Source: Kalaharituber pfeilii (Eukaryota > Ascomycota > Pezizomycetes > Pezizales > Pezizaceae). From it: a DNA stretch of 64,000 nt. The notes under the pieces are model-generated. The model had not been told where the DNA came from. It searched no databases and saw only the letters and a program-made list of their open reading frames with translations. Location of the stretch: assembly GCA_015179045.1 (NCBI GenBank), contig WHUZ01000005.1:1178001-1242000 (forward strand), read 5' to 3'. The translations under genes were made by a program, and so were the position numbers. Shown piece by piece: positions 24,409 to 37,307 of this stretch; the stretch's first letter is position 1, and each line of letters opens with the position of its first letter.

Positions 24409-27400
24409 TCATACCGTCGCACCGGTCCTCCTTTTCGTCTGCAACACCTCCAAGGCGATCTCCATCCACCGCCTATCCTTCTCCAAAATCGCACGCTCTG
24501 CATTCCCACTCCGAAAAGCTCGATTGACGATCTGAGTCAGCCTGCTTCGCAGAATCTTGAATGCGAGCATGCTTTTCCATTCCTGAAATGAAAATTTGAT
24601 GCGGTGGCCATCAATCACGGATACTCCGGCATATGGCTGAAGACACGCTAAGGGGTTAGCATGAGAAGTATGAAAAGAGCCAAGGGAGTATGACAACAAG
24701 ATGGGGCGAAGTAAGCTAAGGGGTTAACTGACTCTGAAGTCTATGTCACCACAAAGTAACGCTATGGAGATTTCATCTACATGGCTTGTCTCATGGGCAT
24801 CATAAAACCTGTGTGTAAAATGTAAGCCTCTTTCTATGTGTAAATGGTGCATACATCACGGCTGAATACTTCGAGCTCTGCATAATCCCATAATATGATA
24901 ACCATGTACTAGACGTATTGCCTTTATTCACGGATCTCGGATGGATGCTAATGTTGTGGTTATTAGCAATATTTCTCCAGCCTTTCCCATCTCGTATAAG
25001 TAATTTTGGATAAAATCCTGCCGCAATCACTGAGTTCACAACATTGTCCTTGTCGGATGCGAAGTCAACGGCTGAGGGTAAGTAGAAGAAATTTTTTCGG
25101 CGGAATTGAAAGCGGGAGCTACATACAGAGAGGCAATTAGCTATGGTATATCCTGTAAAAGTTGTGCAGAATGTCAGGTGGGGCTATACTTACCGAGAAA
25201 GCGCCATCTTCTCTGCAGGTGTCAGGGTAAGGAAACCCGCATCTACTATGCATGTAATGAGCTGTCCTTTGAGGTCTTCTATCGCATTTAGTGTGCGAGA
25301 GCTAAGGTAGTTCTTCTGGCAGAATTGCATTTCGGTCATGTTTGTCCCAGAGCAAACTCTTCTCCACGCGCAATATGCCGTATATATGGTCAGAAGGTCA
25401 GAATCACCTAGTTTTCAATTGATCAGCAACAAGGTCTGTGCAAACTCAATTATATCGAATATATGACTCTTTACCTCGTTTGAAATTGTGTTTCGCAGCA
25501 TCAGCCTCCCTCCTCAACCCTATCTGCGCCGTAAACGGCGACTTTGAGGACAATATTGCTGCAATCGTCACCGCTGCATCTAAACAGCCATGAATCCACC
25601 CATACAACACTAGCTTCCCTAAATAGACATCAAGCGGCAGCTTTGAGAGTTTTCGTCCTAGAGGCGTGAGCTCCTCTGTCACCGTCAGTGCTTTGACTTC
25701 AATAAGAGAGTCGATAGCTCGCCGGATATTCTTGGGTGATGGTGGGTCGAGCGCCATCGTGAGAGTTTCCTCAATGGCGCCAAGGTTACAGAGTTTGACA
25801 CGGAGGACAAGATCCTGGAGGGAGAGGCGCATCATTTCAGGGGTTTGCTGGTCAGGCATCTACGAACGGCCAGTGTCAGCATAACATGCATTTCAGATAA
25901 CGACGCGGGTCCCCTTACCCATGAGTTGAATCTCTCTTTCGTGAAAAGATGGAAACAGAGGCCTTCCTGGACACGCCCAGCTCTCCCCCGCCGTTGTTGC
26001 GCATTTGCTTTGGAGATGAACGTCTCGAGAAGGCGTGACATCTGCCTTCGTTCATAAAACCTAGAGAATACAAAATTCAATCCATATCCCCTACACAATA
26101 CCTTCCCTATAAATTATGAATGACACACCTCATTTCCTTATGCTTCCCAGTATCAATCACACATGTCACATCCGGGATTGTGATACCAGTTTCTGCAATG
26201 TTTGTCGCCAATACAACCTTCCTCATGCCGGGTGGTGGCACTAAAAACGCCGCCTCCTGCTCCTCGCTCGCAATTGTGGAGTGTAGAGGATATATTAGCC
26301 ATTCCCTCCGCTCCTTATATCCATAAGCGCCGTGCCCACCGAATACAGGATGGCCAAGCAAGTAATCGTTCAATTTCCGGATTTCAGCGATTCCGGGGAG
26401 GAACACTAATATTGCCTTGCTATAGAATTCGTAATGGGGATTTGTGGATATCTCTTCTATGATTCTTACGATGAGCTCGTATTGAATCTTATATTCATCT
26501 AACCGCACCAAAGCTGTTCTAGTTTCCTTGGTATAGTTAGCTAGCGACTGTTCCTCAATTGTTGAACGATTGCCTTCTGTTATAGCGTCGTCAAGACCGT
26601 CGTCCCACTCATCACCGTACTTTGGTTTCCTATTTCGTGAATCATTCTCGGGAACAACAAATTTTGTGAGCTCGATTGCGTCCTCAAGGAACATAGTTGT
26701 AATAGGAAAGATACGTCCGGGGACTTGGAGGATGGGGGCGTTGTTAAGATAGTGAGAGAAGCGGGCGGCGTCGACTGTGGCGGACATCAGGATTACCCTG
26801 AATATGGCTTTGAGCATGACAAAAATAACTATGAAGCGGGGACATTGGGTTTTGGGGACGCACTTGAGACCTTTTCTTTTCGCCAACAGTTTCTTTAACA
26901 CTATTAGCAAAAAGTCGCTATCGATACTCCTCTCGTGAACTTCGTCGAGTACTAAATGCGTGATTTCATCCAACTGAGGCGAATGCTCCAGCATCCTCAT
27001 GATGATACCCTAGGAATCAAATATAGCTTAGCATCACGTTGAAGTCCATACAGCCCAATGATAGTTTTAACCTACAGTAGTCGCGTAAACAAGCCTTGTC
27101 CAGCTTCCCATACAGCTCTCCAGTCGGATAGCATATCCCACTAACGAGTCTCGTCCACCGAGATCACCTTTAGCTTCACCTAGCTCTTCAGAGACTCGAC
27201 GAGCAAGGGAGATTGCGGAAATTCGTCTGGGCTGTTTGAGCGAATGTTATCAGTAGCCGTGTTTTGTCAAACTCTAGATTAGATCTATATGGCAGACATG
27301 TACCATAGGACCTTCTACAAAGCAGAAAGAGAAAGGGGCTGAGGAACCTCGGCGCAGTACACTTTGCATGGCCGCCCACTCTTCATCTCATTCTCCAATA

Positions 27401-30065
27401 TGAAGGCCGGAACTTGTGTACTCTTACCACTGCAGTCGTTATTCCGAGTCAGAAAATAGTTCAGAGTAAAACAGATAAGAAAGTGACCAACCATCCAGTT
27501 TCACCGCAAATAATCATCACTTGTTCCTTATTCAGCACGTCCAGGACCTGCTCCTTGAACGACCACATCGGAAGATTCCTACGGTATTCCTAAAGGTTAA
27601 CATTCTGTTAGCTGACTTTCGCCATTGAAGGATTTGTCAGAAGGCATACAAGCATGTGCTGATAAGCTTCAGTACTGCATTTCGCCTCCCACTCCTCCTT
27701 CAAACTCTCTCCTTCAGCCCTGTTTTCCCAGTCTGTTTGCTTTTCACCATTAGCGCCTCCACCATTTTCTCCACCTTCTCCGTTGAACTGCTTTGTTCTC
27801 TTCTTTGCCTCAACAGTCGCCGATAGCTCTGTTCCTTGCTCAACACTTTCGGACAAAACTAGTCCCTTCAGCCTCTGCAACAGTTCTTTATCTAGTCTTT
27901 TATCCTCCTGGTTGTCGTTATCTACAAATTCGGTCCAGACATCTCGCCATACACCTTGGAGTCTGCCGTAGCCTTTGCCACCACGGGTTGTGCTACCTCC
28001 ATTGAGGTTATAGAGAGCGAATGTGGAGATGTAGGCTTGCGACTGTGAAGGTGTTGTTGCAGAAATAGTCACCATTTCGAACGTTATTGAAGGGTTAGGG
28101 CTCTGTACAACCGTCACGGCGATATCTGGGGCAGCGGGAAGGTGAATTTGGGTAGAAGTGGAGAGCGGAAGAGAGCATGATTTGACGAAGGTGGATAATG
28201 TGGTGGTAGATGACCACTTTATCGTGAGTGAATGACGAGAGGAGTAGGTCGTGCCGTGGGTGGTCGAATAGATTACTTTCGCCTTGGGATCTCTGTAGTA
28301 AGATAGCGGTCAATATCCACCCGCGCCGAAAGCAACAATCATGATAGACATACTTCGCCTTAACTATCTCCTCAACTACCTTCATCACTCCTGCAGCCGC
28401 CGTCGCATTCGCATGCATCTTCGCCGCTTTCGCGAATTTGTCACCAGCAGTACCAGCAGCATTACCCTGAGGCTTTTCAAAATCCCGAATTGTGATCTTC
28501 TCCTGTGTACCCTGTGCCACTTCCTCGGTCTGTGGCTTCTCGAACATTCCACAAAATAGCCCATCATCCCCCAGTGCAGGCGCTGGTTCCTCTTTCTTCT
28601 CGACAGGTGGGCCCTCCTCCTCTTTTTCTCTCCACCAGTCGATTTTGCGTCGATTTGCGCGCTTTGACTGTTGAGCCATGCTCGCACCGCTATTTTTGAG
28701 GCTGCTGCTTTCCTTCGCCCAAGCCTCGCCGGCAATACCTGTGTCGAAGAAGGGGTCACGCTCGATTTTCATTATCCACTCGCGAAGTTTTTCGACTTTG
28801 CCATCCTTGGTTGAAGCAGCTGGTCTGGATCCCTTCTTTTTCCCACCCCCGAATATCGAACTTGGATCTAGAGCTGCCAATTCCTTCTTCAGCTCGACCC
28901 ATCTCGGAAGTAGTTCCTCTGGTGGAATATCATCACTTCCCAGTTCAGCACCAATACTGTGATCCTCAGACGGCATATGTACCACCTCATCAACCCCATA
29001 CTCCCCGTCCCCTATTTCTATTGTCTCGACAGCCAATTTCGATGGGGCGAGGGGAACTGGGGTCTCAGGACGAGAAGAGAACGGGGACGAATTTCTATGT
29101 TTCTTCGATGTAGATGCTGCTCCGGATTGTCCATTGATAACGCTCTTTTGTACAGGCGGAGTACTAGTAGCACTTCTTGAAGGGCTATCAATTTTCCCCC
29201 ACTCCTTTTCCCTCTCTCCTTTCCGCTCCTTAACCACACCGTCAAACCTCGGCAATTCCCCTTCCCTATTCTTAAAGCTTAAATAATCCAACACCTCCTC
29301 AAACAACCCCATATTCATGTCACCTCCAGCCACTCCTCCACCTGCAGCCATCATTCCCGGTACCACTTTATACTCCCCTGAAACAATCCCCACCTTACCC
29401 ATTCCCACCACTTCCGCAATTGCTCTCTCCACCTTCTCCTCCTCAAATCCCAAGGAGGTAAATACCCTGTGCATCATCCACGCCTGTATCACCAGATTTT
29501 CTCCCCTCGAATCCTCAGATGTAACCAACATCTTTCCATCCCTCCCCAACGCACTCCACGCCTCCTCTGCCTCCCTACTCGCAAGCTCAATTATCCGTTT
29601 TGCAATTCCACCAACTCCATATTCCCCATCCGCAGAGGAATCTTTATCTCCCCGTAACCCAAGCAACCCTTCAACGTACAGTGGGAACACTAGGCCCCCG
29701 CTTGCACTCGTGCCTCCCCCCGTTGTTCCAGCCCGAAGTATTCGCCTCTCACTTTGCATCTTTTCGGCATAACGTGTGCTTTCCTTTTTACATTTTTCGC
29801 CATATTTCTCGACCCAGTCTCGCAGCCTCTCTTCTTCTAGACTAGCCTTGTCGAATTCAGCTTCTTTATCAGAAATCACTTTCGGCCCGGGTTGAGATTG
29901 GATCTCAGTTTGTTGTGCCTGTTCTTGTTCCTCCTGAATTCTTGCAGCTTCAGCCTGTGCTTCAGCTTCAGCTGCAGCAGCGGCGGCCGTCTGGGCCTTG
30001 GAGGGCGCAGAGGTTGTCATGACGGCACGAGTGGGGAGCTTTTTCTTTTTGGATTTGGGAGGCAT
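24409..30065 (-). CDS. DExH-box ATP-dependent RNA helicase, YLR419W/DHX29 type
   Basis: Predicted 1599-aa helicase in 13 exons: 28354-30065, 27650-28292, 27492-27589, 27348-27429, 27076-27231, 26864-27009, 26129-26797, 25919-26060, 25475-25859, 25194-25407, 24870-25118, 24733-24808 and 24409-24636. Phases agree at every junction. The long N-terminal region is Ala/Gln/Glu-rich, then Ser/Thr-rich, followed by a conserved region before the core. Motifs in order: GETGCGKS (motif I, split by an intron), [16 protein letters not shown] (Ia), DEVH (II), MSAT (III), [14 protein letters not shown] (V) and QRRGRAGR (VI). The winged-helix/ratchet region ([13 protein letters not shown]) and a C-terminal OB-type region follow. 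DHX29-type helicases act on ribosomal 43S complexes during initiation; fungal relatives are less studied. One donor is GTTCCT, which is weak but keeps the frame. Confidence 0.93.
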
Positions 30066-30355
30066 TGGTGATTCGAGTATTTTTGTTTTGGAGGTGCTGG
30101 GTTTATTCTAGGCTGCCTTTTGTTTGTAATATTATGAGGTTCGTAGTGGGGAGGTGGGAGGTGGGAGGCGGGAGGTGGGGATATTCGTGCGGAGTGCGGG
30201 GAAGGTTGGAGGCTTAGGTTGGGATGATAATGGGTTTGAGAAACTGGAATTGGTTGTTTTCCTTTGCATACATATATGTTGAGTGGGTCGTAACCAGACT
30301 GCTGACTACAACTTGGGTGCTTTTTCACAGGGCCTGGGATGCGTGTGCCAAGACC
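30066..30355. promoter_or_regulatory. Upstream region of the helicase gene
   Basis: Short gap between the helicase start and the foldback element. It contains the motif GTCGTAACCAG at 30287-30297, one of five matches to that core in the window. I see no canonical promoter box that I would defend. Confidence 0.35.
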
Positions 30356-30357
30356 TA

Positions 30358-32188
30358 CTGTTGCTTACCTATTAGTGACCGAGCACCTATTAGTGACCGA
30401 TCTCTTGGCACTCCTCCTCGTACAACTTCTACATGCAATATCTTCGGCATCAGGCATGCTAGCAACATGAGGTAAATTGCAGAATATACAGCAGGTGCAC
30501 CTGAATATTTGGAGGTTATTTGATGGCCACACTATATATACAATCTTTTGTAATTCAATGATATGCAGAGAAAGTATAGCATTCTACCCCCCCCTTGCAT
30601 AGCGAAGGATAGCATACACTAAATAGTACTATATAACTATCCTCAACTACAGCTCTTTGCACTCTCAAGTAACTATAGAAGAAGGGTAGCTCACCTAAAT
30701 GATGGTAGGATAAGTCGCTGTGGATATCTGTAGCCTCAAAAGCAGTTACCAAAATATCCGAAAGTGCCGGAAGTGCTAAAGGCGCCAGTATGTCCTGCTG
30801 CACACATAATATACTCCACTGCAACCAATATACCACTCTAAAAGCAGCATTTCTATGCTCTTGATATAATTAATAGTGTTTTATATAACTAAAGTAGTAG
30901 ATATATGATGAACCAATTCTTTAATTGCTATATTCTATCAGCAAGCACAAATTTATACCAATTGCTGCTACTTCAATACCAGAGTACCATTACTCTCAAT
31001 AGAGCTTGTCCTGAGTGCTCTACATATGCTAGTCCTCTGCGTAGCTTAAATAGCACTCATTTATGTGACTGCGATGCCAGCGCCGGCACTCTCACCAGCA
31101 CCGTCGCTAGTACTGTCAGCTCATATATCACTTGCATATGTGCATCCACTGACTGCCCACCGTATGGTTGTGGTGAACCTATAACAAGACACTAACCACC
31201 CTGACAGAAGTTCTTGCAGCTAATTATACCTATGTCATTATCGGATAGTATATATTCAGGCACAATTCCGCTTATTATATTACTATAAGAAATACTAAAT
31301 TTTTGTTAGTATTGCTCCCTATATTATTCTATATAGATATATATGGCAGTAATACTATTATTCTTACCTCCTCTATCAACTATGGTATATGCTATCAATG
31401 TTGATATAGTAAGAAGTTTATTTCATCAACTAATTTTGTCAGTTAGGTATATGCTATTATAGCCGTCAGGGTACTTCTATACCAGCTAATTCTGCAGCTA
31501 TATACTATCGTTGGTATAGATACCTATCAGGTCTACCAATCCTATTATCCTACTAGAGGCTGTCGTACTCATAAGAGTATTTTTCCTAGCAATTAATACT
31601 ATCAGTCCTGAAATATACTATACTATTCTTGAGGATGTTTTCCTAGTAGCCAACACTCCCAATTATATTACATACTATCGTAATCATAAGAGTAGTCTTA
31701 TAACTATTAATCCTGTTATTTTTAGTATATGTAGTTGCTTGTTGCAAGTAATAGAAGAGCATATTGGAAGTTTTGGTACTTCCGGCACTTTCGGCCATTT
31801 CAGTGACTGCTTTGAAGCTACCGAAATTCAGAGCAGCCTTATCCTATTACCATTTAAGTTAGCTATCTTCTTCTATAGCCACTTGAGAGTGTGAAGAGCT
31901 ATAGTTGAGGAGAGTCATATAATGTTTAGTGTATGCTATCCTTTGCTATGCAAGGGGGGGTAACATGCTATACTTTCTCTGCATATTATTGAATTACAAA
32001 AGATGTATATATAGTGTGGCCATCAAATAACCTCCAAATATTCAGGTGCACCTGCTGTATATTCTGCAATTTACCTCATGTTGCTAGCATGCCTGACGCC
32101 GAAGATATTGCATGTAGAAGTTGTACGAGGAGGAGTGCCAAGAGATCGGTCACTAATAGGTGCTCGGTCACTAATAGGTAAGCGACAG
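30358..32188. mobile_element. 1.83-kb foldback element with ~430-bp inverted arms, TA-flanked
   Basis: The left arm (30358 to about 30790) and right arm (about 31765 to 32188) are long inverted copies. Each end begins CTGTYGCTTACC and carries two direct copies of ACCTATTAGTGACCGA. TA sits at both borders (30356-30357 and 32189-32190), as in Tc1/mariner elements; direct repeats inside the TIR recall the IR-DR structure of that superfamily. The central 970 bp is AT-rich and has no intact frame, but it contains an inverted LTR relic (about 31025-31186). A transcript across it would form a very long double-stranded stem. Confidence 0.78.
31025..31186 (-). mobile_element. Decayed LTR fragment nested in the foldback element
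   Basis: Read on the minus strand it starts TGTTATAGGTTCACC and later contains CACATAAATGAGTGCTATTT and GCTACGCAGAGGACTAGC, matching the two solo LTRs. Many differences are C-to-T or G-to-A. The LTR 3' third is missing, so no target duplication is visible. Confidence 0.65.
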
Positions 32189-32190
32189 TA

Positions 32191-32764
32191 GAGTGTTTTT
32201 CATGAAGGCGTCATTGTTGCGGTTATCATACGCGGTAAATTTCCTATGAAATTTCTCTCCCTCACGGGGGTTCACCAGAGAAAATTAATTGCCCTTTTTA
32301 TAACCGAGAAACGGTTTCTGAATTTTCGAAATTTGTAATGAACCGAAAAAACGCAAATTTACTACATCTTACAATTATAGTGGTAACTTGAGCGCATAGT
32401 AGCCATGCCTGACTGTCAAAGCCCGGCATATATAAATATGTACTTTATATCTGCCATAATCAAGCCCCCTTTAACAAGAAGATGCAGCGAGAAAAGCAGG
32501 TATTAAAATATCACGGGAAAAAAAAAAAAATAAAATAAAATAAAATAAAAAAAGACTTATCCCAGCGCGCCATATTCATAAACTGAAAAAAAAAGAGAAT
32601 CATGCTACGTCGTGCCATGCAGTAACAGACAATCGCAATTCCCAATGCAAAAGCGTCTCGTGAGCAATATAAACTGGTGAATATGCAATATAACGTGAAA
32701 TTTGCTGTTCGTCCCGTCCCACCGATCCCTCACCACCGCTCATTCATTATCCACACGAGAGCAC
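32191..32764. other. Spacer / 3' flank of the patatin-like gene
   Basis: Low-complexity A-rich sequence, including (AAAAT)n at 32518-32553. No gene supported. Confidence 0.5.
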
Positions 32765-35583
32765 TCAAATCATATTCCCACTCTGCAGCCTCTCCCTCTC
32801 CTCCTGCTCCTTTCTCATCTTCCTCTCCCTCCTCTCCCTCCTCGCCTGTCTATCCCCCTCTATACTTCTCGCCTTCTTGAACTCTGTCGGCGTCCCTGGC
32901 GGCGTCTCATCCCCTGCCACTGTCGTCGGACTCGTGACCCTAATTTCAGGATTCGGCCCCATAATCGGGTAGGAGATCTGTCCCGGATTATCCTGCGGCG
33001 GAGGACTAGTCACAATTCGTGGTAGGAAGTCAGCGGGGGTGGGAATGGGTATAGGACGTTGTGAGGGCGCAGGGATGTTCTGAACCCAGCGGGAGACGTT
33101 TTGAGGTTGGTAGCCTTGCTGTGGACGTTGTGGATTGGGTGGGAGTGGTGAAAAGTATTCTTGGGGGGATGTGCTAACAGGGTAGTTATATGTTTGTTGT
33201 GGCACGGTGCCGTAAGCAATGGTGTATGGACCGGCATAAGGATAGTCTTCACTGGCTTTATGAGTTGAGCTTGGATATGAGTCCTTATTGGACGACCATT
33301 CCGAGGCAGCTTGATCAATGTCGGCCTCCAACTCTGCAATCATCGTAGGCGAGACTGGCGGAGAGCTCTGCTTCAGTCCACCTTTATCACCAGTACTATC
33401 TTTGCGGCCAGCTCGTCGTTTAGCTCTCTCTGCTTCTCGTTTCTTCAGTGTTTCTGCTGCTTTTGGAGCCTGGGCTTCTTCTGCTGAGGGAACTATCTCC
33501 TGCTCTGGATATATACCCATTTTCCATTTATCCCTCGAATCGTTCTCCCTCCATATATTTGCTAACTTCTCCGCACAGGCTTTGATATCTTTCTCCACAT
33601 CAGGCCTGGCAAGATACCTTCTCGTCCCTGTGCTGACCTCTGCCAATCTGTTCCACTCATTCATCCCAAACTCACCAACTCCAACTTCCACGTTGAACCG
33701 GTAGTAATTGGTCTTGTCCACGCCCCTCTTTTCCAGTTCTCCATTTAAGAGGCTCTGGTGCACAGTTTCACAATCCTCCAACTTCTCCAACAGCCGCTTC
33801 TTGGCCTCGGAATATTGCTCCAGCATTCCCATGCTCTCCCACCAGAGCGGCTTATCCTTCCTTATTCCACCAGGCTTATACGGCCCATCCTCAGCAGTCG
33901 AGAATCTCTTTCCAGTGCCGATGCTTACAAATACACCAATTTCAGGCCCGATTGGATCATCATCTGGAACCACATCTTCGGTATCATGCCATGTTTCCTT
34001 TGCAAGAGCCTCATCTAGCAAGAATTGCGCCGGATTGTATTTGCCGTATCCCTCATCAAGAAACTGTACGTTCGCTATCGTGATAGGCTTAAAAGCTGCC
34101 CTTGTCGCACATGTTGCCCTCCCAGCTTGCCAAATGGTAGCCTTGGTAGATACCGTTGCAGAATCTCGTGCCGTCTGGTAGCTTCGTAACAGCACGGGGG
34201 GAGAACCACGGGGAGAGGAGATGTATGATGTAGTCACTAACGTCTTGCACGCACCCACACGGTGATCGAATAGAGGTGTATCAGGATTTCCTAGCGTATT
34301 ATCGACCGCCCGCCCCCTGGCGGCCGCGAAACTCGAGAACTCGCTCTCTTTGGAGTGGCGGCTACTGTCCTTTCCTACTGTGCTGGACGATGAAAAGGAT
34401 GAGAATGTTGAAGTAGTGGGGTATTCCTGTGATGCATTGGATAGCTTGCGCTCTTTGCCCCATGATCCTTTCCTGCAACTACGACTGCGTATTGTCGACG
34501 TTGGTTGAATTTGAGGAAGTTCGAGGCCCGGCGAGTCACCTTGACCGATAGGAACGTAGTGTAAAAGAGGGAGATGATCATATCGTGTACCTGATGTTGG
34601 GTTAGACTATCTCTGCATATCGAGGCGGGATTGAGTTTGGAGGGAGATCTTACATTCTCTAACGCACACCTTGATCGCTTCTTCTAATCTTGATGCCTTG
34701 AAAAGAGTATTCCCATAAGGCATTCCCAAAATGGTCTTATCAGTATAAAATACATATCTCGTCAATGACTCATAATACTCTTTGCAGGTCTCAACATCCA
34801 TGCGCATTCGCCCAAGCATAAGTGCGATTAAGCCTCCAGTGCCATTTCCTCCGATAATATCAAAGAAGTCACATGGACGGGGTAACTTGTGTGGCTCAAC
34901 TGGGACATTCTTGTTGATGATTACATGAATACGATGCATGAGGTCCGACATTATGACCAAAGTGGAGTATCCCCGGATTCCACCACCGTCTACAAAATTT
35001 TAGCGACTGATAATCGAATGGGAAGGCCTAAAAATGAGGACTTACCCAAACTCAGGACCCTCAACCTTCTCTTCTGGGGGGGTGCGAGACGATCTCGAAC
35101 AATCTCTTGAGCTAATGCCTCCATGGCCATCAATTTCTTCGGCTTTTGACTTGTGGTACTCTTTTTCAAACCATCCTTCGCCACCCTGGAACCATCACCG
35201 ACATTCGATAAACCGATGCCCTGTATATCACCCTCCAATTCCGCAATGAGCCCATCATTACTAGGACCATCAAAGTCTCTAACCTTGTGTGCATACGGCC
35301 TCGGCGGTCCTCCGATATTGGAATCGGAACTTCGACCACTTCCGGACACTTTGGGTGGTATGGGAGGAGGTGAGTGGTTTTGCGGGGTGCGCGTGGGAGC
35401 GGTGTACCAGCCATATCCTTCTTGGTTTGATGCTGCACCATGAACTCGTCGAGGGATAGATCCTGTGCTCGACAGATCACTAGCGGAGTGGTTCGACTGC
35501 CGCATGTACTGAGGCGGCTTGGAAGGGGGCGTAGGTTGGGATTCTCCGTAGCCCTGCCGCGGGCGGGGGGTAGTACTCGCCAT
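32765..35583 (-). pseudogene. Patatin-like phospholipase homologue with lost catalytic serine and apparent frameshift
   Basis: Three exons: 35046-35583, 34654-34990 and 32765-34590 (about 899 aa if the frame is read through). Family hallmarks are clear: RVLSL then DGGG/IRGYS (oxyanion loop), CDFFDIIGG, GLIALMLGRM, and FVSIGTGKRFS later. Two defects stand out. The nucleophile elbow, usually GTSTGG, reads GNGTGG at about 34823-34845, so the catalytic Ser is Gly. At the DGGGIRG codons (34979-34990) there is one base too many, so exon 1 and exon 2 phases do not agree with any canonical splice I can find. The second dyad motif reads DEGYG instead of DGG/DGA. The C-terminal half is Lys/Glu- and then Pro/Gln-rich. 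Intact exon 3 argues for a recently lost gene, a pseudoenzyme with a sequencing error, or an unseen splice. Active relatives cleave acyl chains from phospholipids. Confidence 0.8.
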
Positions 35584-37305
35584 GATGGTGGGGGGGGAGG
35601 GTAGAACTGGGGGCTTCGTTTATATCGTCAACGTAGCGTCGCGCACAATATCGAGTTGCGTGCAGGCAGGAGGAGCAGGTTCATGCGACTTCTACTTTGT
35701 CGTTTGCTGCGGGACACGAATGTGGAGGTGGAGGTGGAGGTGGAGGTGGAGGTGGAGGGGGGGTAGGGGGGATCGCGCGGGGATTTTGAGGCAGGGTGTA
35801 CATACAAGTACAGTACGTAACCGGGGGGGCAGAGGAGAGCTATGACGGGGGGGGGGGGTGCATGCACAGGCGAAGCTGACAGTGTCGCGGCAGCCGCCAC
35901 CTGGCTGCCCCTCGCTGTGAATCTGTGAATGCTGCCCTGGCCTCAGAGCCCGGACGGGACGGGGCGCGGCGCGGCGCGGCGGGGCGGGGCGGGGCGGGGG
36001 AATGGGAGAGGGTGCCGCGGCTCCCCTCCCCGCGGAGCGCAATGCAATCTGCGCAAGTGCCTCTGCAGTGCCGGCCAATATAACACGCCCGCCCAACCGC
36101 AGCTGCCGGGGCAGGAGTGCGCGACTGAGGCGGAGCAGGGCGATCGCCGCCGGCGCTTGCAAACGTTCAGCCATACAGCGCACCGCATCTTGTCTCAGGC
36201 CCCCTCGAGCGTGCCGCACGCTGGGCACGAGTACGAGTACAGCGCCGCACTGGACTGGGCAGAGTGTCGCAGCGCCCGGCATCCCAGCAGCGACGCTCGC
36301 TGGCCGTTACATATAGCTGCTTCCCGCGCACGCAGCAGAGCTCACGATGGCATGGCAACTCTATCGTAATCCGCCCTGCGCAGGCAGCTGATCCCTGCAG
36401 GATCCCGTTGCGTTGCGATATGGACAGTATGTAGAGTGCTCGGACAGTGCAGCACGTGCTCGCTAGTGCCGGTTGCCCCCGTTTCTGCCGCACGGCCTCC
36501 CACTAGCGGCTGCGGCATGCAATTATTCCCCCCCCGGCCCGCGCCGTGCTTTGGCTCTCGAGAGGTGTTCTCGAAGCATGCCTAGGCACCTAATTCAATT
36601 TCTGACGAGAGCTGCGGTCTCAAAGGTGCGCGAAAACGCGCCTGCAATACAGCATTTCCGAACCTGCAGTAGAAAAACGAATGAGAGTCCAGGCACCCCC
36701 ACAACAGCAGTCGTGCAGGCCAGTCCAAGGTTTCAAGAAACATGGTATTAGTGCCAATCTGGCCCTCGTTGGTCAATGCTGTATGATAAAAGGGTGTCGC
36801 CAAGAATTAATTATCCGCTCTGATTGGATCATAATTTGATTGTAGTCTCGTTTTACCTGAGACGGGGCTGGTTTACTTCTCGCAGGCGCATGGATTGCCC
36901 ACCTTTCAAATATGTATTCCATAATTTTCAGCACAGCTGCCATTTGAAACCAGACTATCATATCGTCCGTCCCTGTGAGCTCCATCCCCCCACACTTAGG
37001 TCCGCTTGCGTATGATATCATATTTTACTGTAGCTTTGTTCTTGGCCTCTGTTACGTACTAGTACTACATCAAGTATTCTGAGCACGAGAACAATCCAGC
37101 AGCGACTTGGAGGTCGCTGGCTTGCGAATTACAGCACCCTAGGCTAAGTATCTACGAGAACCTCGCGTATGATATAGGTGCCTTCTTGTGATCCGATGCA
37201 CATCAACACCCAGCAACCATCATCCATCATTCTCTCACATGTTTTGGTATCGAGTGTTCGTCCTACCTACTGAGTACGCTACATGCAGAGTAGATGAGGG
37301 CTATG
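35584..37305. other. Spacer containing a GC-rich island
   Basis: From about 35700 to 36560 the sequence is strongly GC-rich, unlike the rest of the spacers. It has a (GGTGGA)n array at 35718-35760, a GGCGC/GGGGC run at 35960-36000 and several G or C homopolymers. It sits directly upstream of the patatin-like gene. Overlapping ORFs on both strands are by-products of the composition. No gene is supported in 36560-37305; a 6-bp-arm palindrome (AGCGACTTGGAGGTCGCT) lies near 37097. Confidence 0.55.
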
Positions 37306-37307
37306 TA

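Noticed and set aside
35692..36369. Overlapping Pro/Arg/Ala-rich ORFs on both strands
   Set aside because: Several frames are open at once because stop codons are rare in this GC-rich sequence; content mirrors simple repeats.
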